The notes: a model not told the origin generated them from the sequence alone. Positions 45,404 to 54,946 are shown, counted from the first letter of the stretch. The stretch is DNA of 61,637 bases from an uncultured Myxococcales bacterium (GCA_903919145.1 CAIXGW010000104.1:1-61637); one strand, 5' to 3'. A program made the numbers and translations.

Positions 45404-46513
45404 TCACCTCAACTTGAGGCTGGCCAGAGCCAGCAGCGACAACATGATCGACACAATCCAAAACCGCACGGTGACCCGCGGCTCTGGCCAACCGGCCTTC
45501 TCAAAGTGGTGATGGATCGGCGCCATCTTGAAGATCCGCTTCTTGAAGCGGCGGTACCAGTAGCGCTGCAGCACCACCGAGGCGCCTTCGGCGACAAACA
45601 GGCCGTTGACGATAACGCCGAGCAGTTCGTTCTTGGAGAAGACCGAGACCATGCCCAGTGCTCCGCCCAGCGCCAGCGCGCCAACGTCACCCATAAACAC
45701 CATGGCCGGAAAAGTGTTGTACCAGAGAAAGGCCAGACTTGCGCCCATCAGGGCTGCACAGAACACCGCGAGCTCTTGGACGCCCGGCACCGTGGGGATC
45801 AACAGGTACTTGGCGACCTCAAAGGTGCCGAACTTGGCGCCCGTTAGGTAGCACAGCGCGGCAAAGGTACCCGCCGAGATGATGAGCGGCACGGTCACCA
45901 GGCCATCCAGCCCATCGGTGAAGTTGACCGTGGTCGAGGTCGCCACCACCACAAAGCTGGCAAAAGCGATGTAGGCCCAGGGCCCGATATCGACGGCGAA
46001 GTGAGCGGTGGAAGCAAAGGGCAGGTACAGCCGGGTGTCGGCGTGCTCATTGCCCAGCCACCCCAGGTAGAACGCGCTGAAGACCAGGATCGCGCTGCCA
46101 AACTGCGTGAGCATCTTTTGGCGCTCAGTGACCCCCTTGCTGTTGCGGTCGCGGATCTTGAGCCAGTCGTCGATAAAGCCCACAGCGCCGTAGACCGCGG
46201 TGATCGCCATGGTCAGCCAGACAAACGGGCTGGACAGGTCGCTCCACAGCAGCGTAGACAGGCCAAGGGCCAGCAGGACCAGCACGCCACCCATGGTCGG
46301 GGTGCCGCGCTTGGAGAAGTGGGCTTCCGGACCGTCTTCGCGGACGACCTGGCCCAGCTGCTTGTCTTGCAACAGCCGAATAAAGCGGGGAAATAGCACA
46401 ATGGCAATGAGCAGGGCCGTGGCCGCCGCGCCAATCGAGCGGAAGGTCACGTAGCGAAAGACATTCAGCAGGCTGAATTCGCCGCGGAAATTGTTGGAAA
46501 GCCAAAGAAACAT
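45404..46513 (-). CDS. mraY: Phospho-MurNAc-pentapeptide translocase MraY
   Basis: 369 aa, ten-helix polyprenyl-phosphate transferase. KRGTPTMGGVLVLLALG, the metal/catalytic block FIDDWLKIRDRNSKGVTERQK, VNFTDGLDGLVT and PIHHHFEKAGWPEPRVTVRFW are all present. It forms lipid I from UDP-MurNAc-pentapeptide and undecaprenyl phosphate. Its ATG immediately follows the murE-murF stop. No murD lies between mraY and ftsW. Confidence 0.97.
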   Translation of the reverse strand: MFLWLSNNFRGEFSLLNVFRYVTFRSIGAAATALLIAIVLFPRFIRLLQDKQLGQVVREDGPEAHFSKRGTPTMGGVLVLLALGLSTLLWSDLSSPFVWLTMAITAVYGAVGFIDDWLKIRDRNSKGVTERQKMLTQFGSAILVFSAFYLGWLGNEHADTRLYLPFASTAHFAVDIGPWAYIAFASFVVVATSTTVNFTDGLDGLVTVPLIISAGTFAALCYLTGAKFGTFEVAKYLLIPTVPGVQELAVFCAALMGASLAFLWYNTFPAMVFMGDVGALALGGALGMVSVFSKNELLGVIVNGLFVAEGASVVLQRYWYRRFKKRIFKMAPIHHHFEKAGWPEPRVTVRFWIVSIMLSLLALASLKLR

Positions 46514-49500
46514 CTAGTGCCTCCCGCCGGCGCTTGACGCTGCTGGCTCAGCTGAGAGAGAGACCGACAGGGCGGCAATGACCTGCTCCATCCGCGCGCC
46601 GCGAGAACCCTTGACCAGCACGGTGCCACCCAGGGCCAGCTCGCGCTGCAGGGCCACTGCCGCGTCGGCGTGGCTGGCGCACTGCACTGCCTTGGTCGGC
46701 CCGCCGGCGCAGCCTGCGGCGTAGTGACGGGCCATGGGCCCTACTGCGATGAGCAGATCGATGCCGAGCTGGCTGGCTCTGGCGCCGACCCGTTGGTGAA
46801 GTTCAGCTTCCGTGGGGCCCAGTTCGAGCATTGAGCCAAGCACCGCTGCCCGCGGCCCCGGCAGCGTCGCCAGCGTCTCCAGGGCCGTCTCGGTCGAGCG
46901 TGGGTTGGCGTTGTAGCAGTCTTGCAGCAGCAGCCACGGCCCCAACCGGCTGGGCAACATGCGCTGGCCCACCGGGCGGTAGCCCTGCAAGGCCTCGGCG
47001 GCCCGCTGCAGATCGGCGCCCATCACCCAGGCCGCTGCCAGAGCTGCCAGCGCATTGTGGGCGAGGTGGACGCCCAGACCCGGCACCTGCACGGCGACAA
47101 CGGTCTCGCCCACCTGCACCTGGAATCGCTGCCAGGGCGCGTCGCTGTCGAGGCCACCACTGGTCACGGGACCTACTAGGTGGACGTCGCCTTTGTCGCG
47201 GCCAAACCACACCACCCGGCACCGCAACTGCTGCGCCAGCGGCTGCAGGCTTGGTTCATCTACTGGCAGGATGGCCACGCCGTCGCTTGGCAAAGCGCGC
47301 GGCAGATCGAACTTCTCTTCGGCGATCGCCTGCAAGGTGCCCATGCCCAGCAGGTGGGCTTCGGCCACCGACGTCACGATGGCATAGCGCGGCATGCCGA
47401 TGTGCGCCAATTGCTTGATCTCGCCTGGAATCGACATCCCCATCTCAAGGACGGCGGCCACGTGCTGCGGCTGCAGGCGCGCGGCCGTCAGGGGCACGCC
47501 GATGCGATTGTTGTGGTTGCCCTGGGTGGCCAGCACGGGTCCCAAGGGGCTGAGGGCCAGGGCTGCCAGCTCCTTGGTCGTGGTCTTGCCATTGGAGCCG
47601 GTGATGCCAAGTACGGCTGCCGAGAAGCGCAGCCGGTAGTGGCGGGCCAATTCGCCAAGCGCCAACAGGGGATCCTTGACCTCGACCAGCCAGGCGCCAC
47701 TGCTCTCTGCCAGGGCGGCGTGCGGCTGGCCTTTGCCCGCAGCGCAGACGACACCGGCCGCGCCCTTGTGCAGCACTTCGGCTACGTAGTCGCCGCCGTC
47801 AAAGTGCTCTCCGGGCAGGGCAACAAACAGGCAGTCGCTGGCGATATGCCTGGAATCCGTAGAAAGGGCATTGCTTTGGCGGTGTCCGCGGGCCAGCAGC
47901 TGGCCGTCGCAAACCCGTGCCGCTAGCGAGCCGGTAAAGCTGAAGCTGAGCCGCGGATCCTCAGCGCTTGGGCTACCGGCATTGGCCTGGCCGAGCCAGC
48001 GGGCCGCGACCTGCGCATCGTCAAAGGGCAGCTGGTGATCGCCAATGGTCTGAGTGACTTCATGGCCCTTGCCGGCGATGCACAGCACGTCTCCTGGCCG
48101 CAGCGCCGCAATCGCCCAGCGGATGGCGTGGCCGCGGTCGACGTGGTGGACAAAGCCGCGGCGCCGCCCCAAGAGGGCCAGATGGGCGGGCTCCAGGCCA
48201 GGCAGCTCCACGGCGGCCACCGCCTGCAGGCCGGGCAGTACCGCAGCCACAATCGCCTCGGGTGCCTCTGAGCGCGGATTATCCGACGTCACCACCGTGA
48301 TATCCGCCAGCTGACCGGCGATCTGGCCCATCATCGGCCGCTTGCCCGGGTCGCGGTCGCCGCCGCAGCCAAAAACCACCAGCAGGCGACCCGATGGCGC
48401 CACCAGCGGCCGCAAGGCGGCCAGCACCTTCTCCAGCGCGTCAGGTGTGTGAGCGTAGTCGACAACCACCAGAGCGCCACGGCTGTTGGCCACTGGCTCC
48501 AGCCGGCCGCGCGGTGCCTGCAGCCGCGGGCACGCAGCCGCCAGCGCTTCGTCTTGCAGGCCCACCATGCGACAGGCCAGCAGGGCGGCGGTCAGGTTTT
48601 CTGCATTGTGGCGGCCGATCAAGGGCGCGGCGACCGCAAGGTCCGAGCGCCCCTTGGTTTTCAGCAAGAACCGCAGCCCCTTGGCGTCACAGCGCAGGTC
48701 GCACACCTGATGCTCTGCGGCGGGATGCGCGCCCAAGCTCCAGGCCTGCGCTTGGCCGCGATCCCACGGCGCGCTGGCCAGCGGGTCGTCGCCATTGACG
48801 GCGCACTGCTGTGGGCTCAGGCCAAATTCGCCAAACAGTCGCGCCTTGGCCGCGGCGTAGTCCGCCAGGGTACCGTGATAATCCAAATGATCCCTGGACA
48901 AATTGGTCCACACCGCCGCCGCGAACCGCACGCCCGCCACGCGACCCTGGTCCAGCGCGTGCGAACTGACCTCCATGGCGACATGGGTGAAGCCTTCTTT
49001 CAGCAGCTGGGCCAAGTTGGCCTGCAGGTCGCCCGGCTCTGGCGTGGTCAGCTTGCCCGGGCGCACGCCCTGGGCCGTCCAGGTGCCCAGCGTGCCAATC
49101 GCCGCCGCCTTGCCGCCCGCCGCGTTGCACAGCTGGGCTATCAGCACCGCGGTGGTGGTCTTGCCGTTGGTGCCGGTCACGCCGATGACGTGGAGGTGAC
49201 GGCTGGGGTGGTCTAGCAGCGCTGCCGCCAAGGGCCCGATTGCCGCCCGCGCCTGTCTGACGCGCAGCACCGGTACCCGCCACTCCGCCAGCTGACCTTG
49301 GGCGACCGGTTCGTCGATGACGACCGCCACCGCGCCAGCCTGCAGCACTGCGCCGATGTCCAAGATGGCGCGGTGGCGCGCACCGCTGACCGCGACAAAC
49401 AGGTCGCCTGGCTGGACTTGCCGCGAGTCCGCCACCACGCGGGCCACGCCAACGCTGAGGTCGGCGCCGCTTGCGACTTCTGCGGGCAGCTCGGCACTGG

Positions 49501-49525
49501 CCAGCAATGAGCGCAGATCCATCAT
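46514..49525 (-). CDS. murE-murF: Fused MurE-MurF peptidoglycan ligase
   Basis: 1003 aa, one frame. Residues 1-512 are MurE: P-loop GVTGTNGKTTT at 115-125, NLSRDHLDYHGT, FGCGGDRDPGKRP, and DNPR at 415-418, which selects meso-diaminopimelate. A short linker (about 513-528) joins MurF: STDSRHI and LFVALPGEHFDGGDYV, P-loop GITGSNGKTTTKE at 640-652, ATQGNHNNRIGVPL and DCYNANPRSTETAL. The chain would add the third residue and then D-Ala-D-Ala to UDP-MurNAc. Each half has a full set of motifs, so both activities should be present. It starts in an ATGA overlap with ftsI. Confidence 0.95.
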   Translation of the reverse strand: MMDLRSLLASAELPAEVASGADLSVGVARVVADSRQVQPGDLFVAVSGARHRAILDIGAVLQAGAVAVVIDEPVAQGQLAEWRVPVLRVRQARAAIGPLAAALLDHPSRHLHVIGVTGTNGKTTTAVLIAQLCNAAGGKAAAIGTLGTWTAQGVRPGKLTTPEPGDLQANLAQLLKEGFTHVAMEVSSHALDQGRVAGVRFAAAVWTNLSRDHLDYHGTLADYAAAKARLFGEFGLSPQQCAVNGDDPLASAPWDRGQAQAWSLGAHPAAEHQVCDLRCDAKGLRFLLKTKGRSDLAVAAPLIGRHNAENLTAALLACRMVGLQDEALAAACPRLQAPRGRLEPVANSRGALVVVDYAHTPDALEKVLAALRPLVAPSGRLLVVFGCGGDRDPGKRPMMGQIAGQLADITVVTSDNPRSEAPEAIVAAVLPGLQAVAAVELPGLEPAHLALLGRRRGFVHHVDRGHAIRWAIAALRPGDVLCIAGKGHEVTQTIGDHQLPFDDAQVAARWLGQANAGSPSAEDPRLSFSFTGSLAARVCDGQLLARGHRQSNALSTDSRHIASDCLFVALPGEHFDGGDYVAEVLHKGAAGVVCAAGKGQPHAALAESSGAWLVEVKDPLLALGELARHYRLRFSAAVLGITGSNGKTTTKELAALALSPLGPVLATQGNHNNRIGVPLTAARLQPQHVAAVLEMGMSIPGEIKQLAHIGMPRYAIVTSVAEAHLLGMGTLQAIAEEKFDLPRALPSDGVAILPVDEPSLQPLAQQLRCRVVWFGRDKGDVHLVGPVTSGGLDSDAPWQRFQVQVGETVVAVQVPGLGVHLAHNALAALAAAWVMGADLQRAAEALQGYRPVGQRMLPSRLGPWLLLQDCYNANPRSTETALETLATLPGPRAAVLGSMLELGPTEAELHQRVGARASQLGIDLLIAVGPMARHYAAGCAGGPTKAVQCASHADAAVALQRELALGGTVLVKGSRGARMEQVIAALSVSLSAEPAASSAGGRH

Positions 49526-52344
49526 CGCGCCGCCCCCTTGGCCGCCGCTGGCTTGGCCGCGGCGCTGGACTTGGCGGGTACGGCTTCTTCTACGGCGTCT
49601 TCGTCGACGGGGGCCTGACTCTCTTCGACGACCTCTGACAGCCGCACGAACTTGGCCCGCACTTCGCTGTCTTTGGCGACGACCGTACCGGCCGCAGGCT
49701 CCTGGGCGACCGCCATGCCACTGCCGGCGGGCGCCAAGTGCAGCTTGGAGGCGGCCATGCGCAACCGAGCGACACGCATTGGCAATCCGTGGATATCCGG
49801 CACGCGGACCTGCTCTGGGCCCACGGCTGGGTCGGCGGCGATGGCCGTGGGCACGCCGCCAAGGGCGGTCGCCGCCGGCAGCGGCAGCGGCGCCGGGCCA
49901 CCGGCACTGGCGACCAGAACTCCCGCCGCCTGCTTGGCGCGGGCATTCTGGGCCAACTCCAGCTGGCGGGCGCGCTCGGGGTCATCGCGGTCCAGGTACG
50001 GGGCTCCGGGGCTTGGCGGAACGCCCAGGTAAGGCAGCGCAAACCTTGCCACTTCGCGGGCCACCGGTGCCGCAACGGCCCCGCCGTAGCGCATGATACG
50101 GCCGGCTTTCTCGTCATAGGCCGTCGGCGTGTCAATCGCCACAAAGATCACCAGCCGGGGCTTTTCGACCGGGGTGAAACCAATGAAGGAACCGACCCAG
50201 TGCGTCTCCGAGTACCCGCGGTTTTCAGCCTGCTGCGCCGTGCCGGTCTTGCCGCCGATCGTGTAGTTGGGCAGGCGGGCCCGGGTAGCCGTTCCCGAAA
50301 GGCTGTGCGGGTCCTTGGGGTCGCGCGGCTGGGTCACCGAGGCCATGGCCTCGCGCATCTGGGCACTCACCTTCTCGTCAAACACCCGCCGGCCAGGGTC
50401 GGCAGCAAACGGCCTGGTCACCGAACCATCGGCGGATAGCTCCTCTCGCACGAGGCTTGGCCGCCGATAGATACCGCCGTTGGCCACTGCCGCAAAGGCG
50501 GCGGCCATCTGCAGCGGCGTGGTGGCAATACCTTGGCCAAACGCGATGTTGCAGTACTGCACCATCGACCACTTCTCCGGTCGCGCCAGCTGGCCGTTGG
50601 ACTCGCCGATCATCCCCAGGTCAATGCGTCGGCCAAACCCAAGCTTGGTTAGGTAGTTGTAATAGCTCTCGCGGTTGATGCGCTGGGCAATCTTGCAGTT
50701 GCAGATGTTGGACGACACCTGCAGGCACTGCTTGCCAGTCAAGGCACCGTGGGGGTGGTCGTCCTTGATGATTTTGCCAGGCAGTGCGTAGCCGGCGCCG
50801 GTCGCGAACATCTCCGTCAGCGACAGCTTGCCTTCCTGAAGCCCAATCGCCATGTTCCACACTTTGCCCGTCGAGCCAGGCTCGTACTGGAACTCCAGGG
50901 CGGGATTGTGCCAGCCGTACTGGGGCGGATCCTTGGTTTCATTGGGGTTGAGCGACGGCGACGTCGCCAGAGCCAGCACCTCGCCCGTGTTGACGTCCAT
51001 CACGGCGGCGATACCAAATTTCGCCTTGAATTCCTGGACCGAGGCGTCCAGGTGGTACTCGGCAACGGCTTGAATCTTCTCGTCAATGGTCAGCTTGAGC
51101 GTCTTGCCGCCGTAGGCCGCGGGCTCAGGAGCGCCATCTGGGTACATCGGCGTGCCTTTGGAGTCCTTGGCAAACAGCAGACTGACCAGCTGACCCTTGA
51201 GAAGGGCGTCGTAGCTCGCTTCAATGCTGCCGGTCTGGGTCGGACGGCCGATGAGCGGCCCCGCCACGGTGTTCTTTGGGTAGAAGCGCAGGAATTCCTG
51301 TTCCAGGACGATGCCCTTGGGCAGTCCGCCCTCTGCGAGGTCGCGGCGCACGGCCTCGGCTTGCTCGTGGCGCAGGTTCTTGGCCAGGTAGACAAAGCTG
51401 GTGTCGCTGTGGATGCGCTTTTGCAGGTCGGCGGCGTCGTTGCCCGTCAGCTCTGCCAGCCGATTGGCGACCTTGGTGCGGAATTCGCGCACGGCAGGCG
51501 CCGTAAACGGCCAGCGCAGACCGTCGGCGGCAGGCAGACCCAGCAGGCCCGCCAGCGCCGTCGAGCGGCGGGTAGAGACAGCCAACACTTCAAGCCACAT
51601 AGCGCAGTTCTCGCGCAGTGTGGGCGGAGCGAGCGCTGCGGCTGCTTGTCCTTGCCCGGTGGCTGCCGCGGCCATCTCGACGGCCACTGGGCTATTGGCC
51701 ATGGCAAAGCCCTGGGCCTGCTCCAGGGCCAACAGGGTCGCGTTGCTGTCGACAAGGCCTTGGGCGGAGATGGCATCCCACAGCGGCTGGACAGCTTTGC
51801 GCTGCTTGGCGCCGGCCTGGAGCGGTTTGGCCGGCGCTGGTGCATTGAGCGGCGCTGTTTTCGCGGCGCTGCTAGGTAGACCGCCGAATTGCGCTGGTGC
51901 AGCCTGCTCTTGGGCACCGGCCGGCGCCGCAGCGTCACACGCAGCGCGGGCCTGGCTCAGCAGAGCTGGCCACTTGGATGCCCGCAGCACCGGGGCCTTG
52001 TGCGAGGCGCGAATCAGCGGCAGCAGCTGGTGGGGATTGACCGACACCGAGTCCGCCCGCAGCGAGGTGGCCAAGGTCACGCCGTTGCGGTCCAGGATGT
52101 CGCCGCGGCGGGTCTCAATGCGGGCCTTGGCAACCACGTTGCTCTGGGCATAGCGCACCACGTCATCCACGCTGTGGACCAGCCATACGCCCTTGGCATA
52201 GGTCAGGCCGATCCACAGGCACAGCAACCCCGCCAGCGCGCCGATCCGGCGGTTGGCGCGCTGGGCCCGCGCCGCAGGACCGTTGCCGTCGCGGTCGACC
52301 CACTGAAAAACGCGGGTTGTTAGGTCACGGATCGACCGCTGCAT
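49522..52344 (-). CDS. ftsI: Septal penicillin-binding protein FtsI with PASTA domain and insert
   Basis: 940 aa, much longer than the usual 580-720. One membrane helix (about 33-52), then the pedestal (ARIETRRGDILDRNGVTLATSL). Residues about 125-300 are an Ala/Pro/Gln-rich insertion not seen in ordinary FtsI. The transpeptidase domain has catalytic Ser491 in STGK, SSN at 544-546 and KTG at 699-701. A PASTA domain (about 846-900) and an acidic, Ala/Lys-rich tail end the protein. It cross-links septal peptidoglycan together with FtsW. ATG at 52344; the longer open frame lies in the TPR gene, whose stop it overlaps by 20 bp. Confidence 0.93.
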   Translation of the reverse strand: MQRSIRDLTTRVFQWVDRDGNGPAARAQRANRRIGALAGLLCLWIGLTYAKGVWLVHSVDDVVRYAQSNVVAKARIETRRGDILDRNGVTLATSLRADSVSVNPHQLLPLIRASHKAPVLRASKWPALLSQARAACDAAAPAGAQEQAAPAQFGGLPSSAAKTAPLNAPAPAKPLQAGAKQRKAVQPLWDAISAQGLVDSNATLLALEQAQGFAMANSPVAVEMAAAATGQGQAAAALAPPTLRENCAMWLEVLAVSTRRSTALAGLLGLPAADGLRWPFTAPAVREFRTKVANRLAELTGNDAADLQKRIHSDTSFVYLAKNLRHEQAEAVRRDLAEGGLPKGIVLEQEFLRFYPKNTVAGPLIGRPTQTGSIEASYDALLKGQLVSLLFAKDSKGTPMYPDGAPEPAAYGGKTLKLTIDEKIQAVAEYHLDASVQEFKAKFGIAAVMDVNTGEVLALATSPSLNPNETKDPPQYGWHNPALEFQYEPGSTGKVWNMAIGLQEGKLSLTEMFATGAGYALPGKIIKDDHPHGALTGKQCLQVSSNICNCKIAQRINRESYYNYLTKLGFGRRIDLGMIGESNGQLARPEKWSMVQYCNIAFGQGIATTPLQMAAAFAAVANGGIYRRPSLVREELSADGSVTRPFAADPGRRVFDEKVSAQMREAMASVTQPRDPKDPHSLSGTATRARLPNYTIGGKTGTAQQAENRGYSETHWVGSFIGFTPVEKPRLVIFVAIDTPTAYDEKAGRIMRYGGAVAAPVAREVARFALPYLGVPPSPGAPYLDRDDPERARQLELAQNARAKQAAGVLVASAGGPAPLPLPAATALGGVPTAIAADPAVGPEQVRVPDIHGLPMRVARLRMAASKLHLAPAGSGMAVAQEPAAGTVVAKDSEVRAKFVRLSEVVEESQAPVDEDAVEEAVPAKSSAAAKPAAAKGAAR

Positions 52345-53209
52345 GGTTCCACCCGCTCCCGCCAGCCGCGTTGCGCAGCCGTGCCTTGCAGCGCCGTCCG
52401 ATGGGCGACTCGCCCGCCAGCTCGGCGCATCGTTGAAATGCTTTGTCCGCATCGTCAAAGCGGCGATCGGCCTCCAGGGCCTCGCCAAATTGCAGGTGCA
52501 GCTCGGCATAGCGCGGGCAGCGCGACACCGCTTCGGTCATGTGTTCTACCGCGCCGGCGTAGTCGCGCTGGGCCATCGACACCGTGCCCAAGTTGCGATA
52601 GCCTTGACAAAACTTGGGGTTGACGAATACCGCCATCCGAAAGTTCTTCTCAGCCTGCTTCAGGTCGCCCTGGCGCAGATAAGCCAGCCCCAGGTTGTTG
52701 TAGGCGTGGTACGGCGTGGTGTAGCGCGGCTCGCGGGTCAGCACTTCCAACACGGCGATGGCGTCAAAGTAGCGCTCCATCTCGATGTAGGTGGCGCCCA
52801 GGATGTTGCGCGCGGCATAGAAGTCTGGCTTGGCCTGAAGGGCCTTGCGGAAGTGCTCTGACGCCTCTTCGTAGCGCTTGCGGCCAAAGAGAATAAAGCC
52901 ATACAGGTAGCGGCTGTCGGCGTGCATTGGCTGCACTTCTAGCGCAGCGATGAGCTCGCGGATCGCCAAGTCCACGCTGCCGCTGTGGAAGTAGCCGTTG
53001 GCCAGGCGATAGTGAAAGTCAGCTTTTTCCGTAAGCTTTTGCAGTTCCACTTCGGCCGACGAGCAGCCGCCGGTCGCCCCCGCCACCGCTGCAGCCAGTG
53101 CCAGCCACGCCAGCGCCGGCGCGCAGGCCCAGCGGGCGCGCACAGCCGCACTGCCCGCCTGGGGCAGCGGGGGCTGGGCCGGCTTTTGGGGGGCACGCAA
53201 CGGCAACAT
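52325..53209 (-). CDS. TPR lipoprotein inside the dcw cluster
   Basis: 294 aa. Signal and lipobox at AAAVAGATGGCSS. From about residue 60 to the end come TPR motifs, including DSRYLYGFILFGRKRYEEASEHFRKALQ, FYAARNILGATYIEMERYFDAIAVLEVL and AYNNLGLAYLRQGDLKQAEKNFRMAV, about five repeats in all. Pattern resembles PilF/NlpI-like outer-membrane lipoproteins. It is located between ftsL and ftsI, with no gap to ftsL and a 20-bp overlap with ftsI. A scaffold for septal wall enzymes at the outer membrane is a reasonable inference. Confidence 0.85.
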   Translation of the reverse strand: MLPLRAPQKPAQPPLPQAGSAAVRARWACAPALAWLALAAAVAGATGGCSSAEVELQKLTEKADFHYRLANGYFHSGSVDLAIRELIAALEVQPMHADSRYLYGFILFGRKRYEEASEHFRKALQAKPDFYAARNILGATYIEMERYFDAIAVLEVLTREPRYTTPYHAYNNLGLAYLRQGDLKQAEKNFRMAVFVNPKFCQGYRNLGTVSMAQRDYAGAVEHMTEAVSRCPRYAELHLQFGEALEADRRFDDADKAFQRCAELAGESPIGRRCKARLRNAAGGSGWNHAAVDP

Positions 53210-53674
53210 CTAGTCCACCTCGCTCAGCTCACCGGTCGTGGGCGTGTGCATGACGAATTTCTCGCTCGCCTCGCGCCGCAGGGCATTGGGGTTCTTCAAA
53301 CCGGTCAAGATGGCTTCGACCCGGCGGTTTTCCTCAAGCTGTACACGCAATTCGTCGCTGGTCTTGACCAGTTCGTAGGAAACGCGCACGCCTGCCGTGG
53401 TGTGCTTGACCCGCACGATGCCCGCCGCAGCTACCCCAGCAAACAGCGTCACCAGCGCTACCACCCGCAGCCAAAACAGGCGCTCTGAGGCCTGGGCCTT
53501 TTCGACTTGGCTGCGCGCGGGCCGCAACCAGCGGCTCAGCAGGGCTGTGTCGAAGCGATCGGCGGGCGCCGCAGAGGGCCCGTCACCGCCGGCCTCATCC
53601 ACCTCAATCGTGGGCCACGGCGCTGCATCGGCGGCTGGCGGCTCGGGCGCAAGGGGTGACTGCGGCGTACTCAC
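53210..53674 (-). CDS. ftsL: FtsL-like division protein
   Basis: 154 aa. A cytoplasmic N-terminus of about 65 residues, one helix (LRVVALVTLFAGVAAAGIV), then a coiled coil (YELVKTSDELRVQLEENRRVEAILTGLKNPNALRREA, shown in parts by heptad) ending in KFVMHTPTTGELSEVD. Topology, size and position between rsmH and ftsI fit FtsL, whose sequence is poorly conserved. It starts with GTG at 53674 after GAGG; an ATG two bases upstream is out of frame. 225 bp of repeat-bearing sequence separates it from rsmH. Confidence 0.75.
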   Translation of the reverse strand: MSTPQSPLAPEPPAADAAPWPTIEVDEAGGDGPSAAPADRFDTALLSRWLRPARSQVEKAQASERLFWLRVVALVTLFAGVAAAGIVRVKHTTAGVRVSYELVKTSDELRVQLEENRRVEAILTGLKNPNALRREASEKFVMHTPTTGELSEVD

Positions 53675-53765
53675 ATCGGCCTCGCAGGGCAGGGGCAGGG
53701 GACCCGGTTCAAGAGCGCTTGCCGCGCTGTGCGGCTGGGCGGAGGGGACGGCGCCGAGGCGCTGG

Positions 53766-53832
53766 GTTATCGGTCAACTCATCGGAGATCTAGCGTTATC
53801 TCTTCGCGTTATCGGTCGTTCGCAGATCTCGT
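53766..53832. repeat. Short direct repeats in rsmH-ftsL gap
   Basis: GTTATCGGTC occurs twice (53766-53775, 53808-53817) with a third GTTATC at 53795-53800. Each GTTATCGGTC is followed within 20 bp by an AGATCT palindrome. The arrangement suggests repeated protein-binding sites. Confidence 0.5.
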
Positions 53833-53899
53833 CAAGAAAATCACAGGCCCATTGAAATTGCAGTTTTTCTCTGGGCCCAGGGTCCTGGCTGTGGCGGCC

Positions 53900-54946
53900 C
53901 TAGGACCCGCCGGGGTCGTCGTCTTGGTCTTCTTCGTCCTGGTCGTCGTCTTGGCCTTCTTCGCCTTCCCCCACCTCGGCGGGGATCCGCCGCTGCAGCA
54001 CCCGCAGCTTGGCCGAGCGGGCCCGCGGGTTGGCGCGCACTTCGCTCTCCTCTGCCAGCAGCGGCTTGCGCTGGGGCAGCGTGAAGTCGCCTCCACGCTT
54101 GGCCAATTCGGCAAAGCGGTGCTTGACCAGGCGGTCTTCACCGGAGTGAAAGCTGATGATGGCCAGCGCGGCTCCCTCTGCCAGCAGCTGCGGCGCCTGC
54201 GCCAGCAACTGCTCCAGCTGGTCCAGCTCGCCGTTGACCCAGATCCGCAGCGCCTGAAAGACCTGGGTAGCCGGGTGCAGCGAGCGCTGCCTACCGAGCC
54301 GTGCCGCCAGCCGCTCTGCCAGTACCGCCGTGGTCACAGCGCCTTTGCCCACTTCTTCCAGCAAGATGCGGGCAGTGCCGATCGAGCGCCGGATGTCGCC
54401 ATAGGCGTACAGGACGTCAGCAAGGTCCTCCAGTCGCACGTCGCTCAGCAGCTCCAGCGCCGTAGGGCCGCAGCTGGGATCCATGCGCATGTCGAGCGGG
54501 CCATCCATGCGGAAAGAGAAGCCGCGCTCGGCGGTGTCGAATTGATGAGAAGAGACGCCAAGGTCTGCGACCACGCCATGCACCTGATGGATGCCCAAGC
54601 GCTGAAGCTGGGTCGCTAGCTCGGCAAAAGGGGCGTGGAGCGTGTGTACGCGCGGGCCCGCTGCCGCCAACCGCCGGGTCGCCGCAGCCAAGGCAGCTTG
54701 ATCGCGATCGAAACCCAGGAGCTGCACCTCTGGCAGTGCCTGCAGCAGCGCCTCGGCGTGACCGCCGCCGCCAAGGGTGCAGTCGACCACCCAGCGCGCC
54801 GCCGCCGCCGGCTCGGGCAGCTGCCAGCAGGGCGCTTGGGCAATGGCCTGCACTGAGGCGTCGCGCAGCACCGTCACGTGAGAGAAACCCTCAGACGATT
54901 CTTCTGTTCCCGCAGTTGGTTGCGGGTGCCAGGACGAAGTTGCCAA
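53900..54946 (-). CDS. rsmH: 16S rRNA (cytosine-1402-N4)-methyltransferase
   Basis: 348 aa. HVTVLRDASVQAIA, the SAM loop CTLGGGGHAEALL, LLGFDRDQAAL, VADLGVSSHQFD, ERGFSFRMDGPLDMRMD and the C-terminal IISFHSGEDRLVKHRF are typical. It ends with an unusual Asp/Glu/Gln tail (about 25 residues). The reading frame starts at TTG (54946), four bases after GGAGG, and no ATG lies before the conserved region. That start is uncommon and could lower expression. Confidence 0.94.
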   Translation of the reverse strand: MATSSWHPQPTAGTEESSEGFSHVTVLRDASVQAIAQAPCWQLPEPAAAARWVVDCTLGGGGHAEALLQALPEVQLLGFDRDQAALAAATRRLAAAGPRVHTLHAPFAELATQLQRLGIHQVHGVVADLGVSSHQFDTAERGFSFRMDGPLDMRMDPSCGPTALELLSDVRLEDLADVLYAYGDIRRSIGTARILLEEVGKGAVTTAVLAERLAARLGRQRSLHPATQVFQALRIWVNGELDQLEQLLAQAPQLLAEGAALAIISFHSGEDRLVKHRFAELAKRGGDFTLPQRKPLLAEESEVRANPRARSAKLRVLQRRIPAEVGEGEEGQDDDQDEEDQDDDPGGS

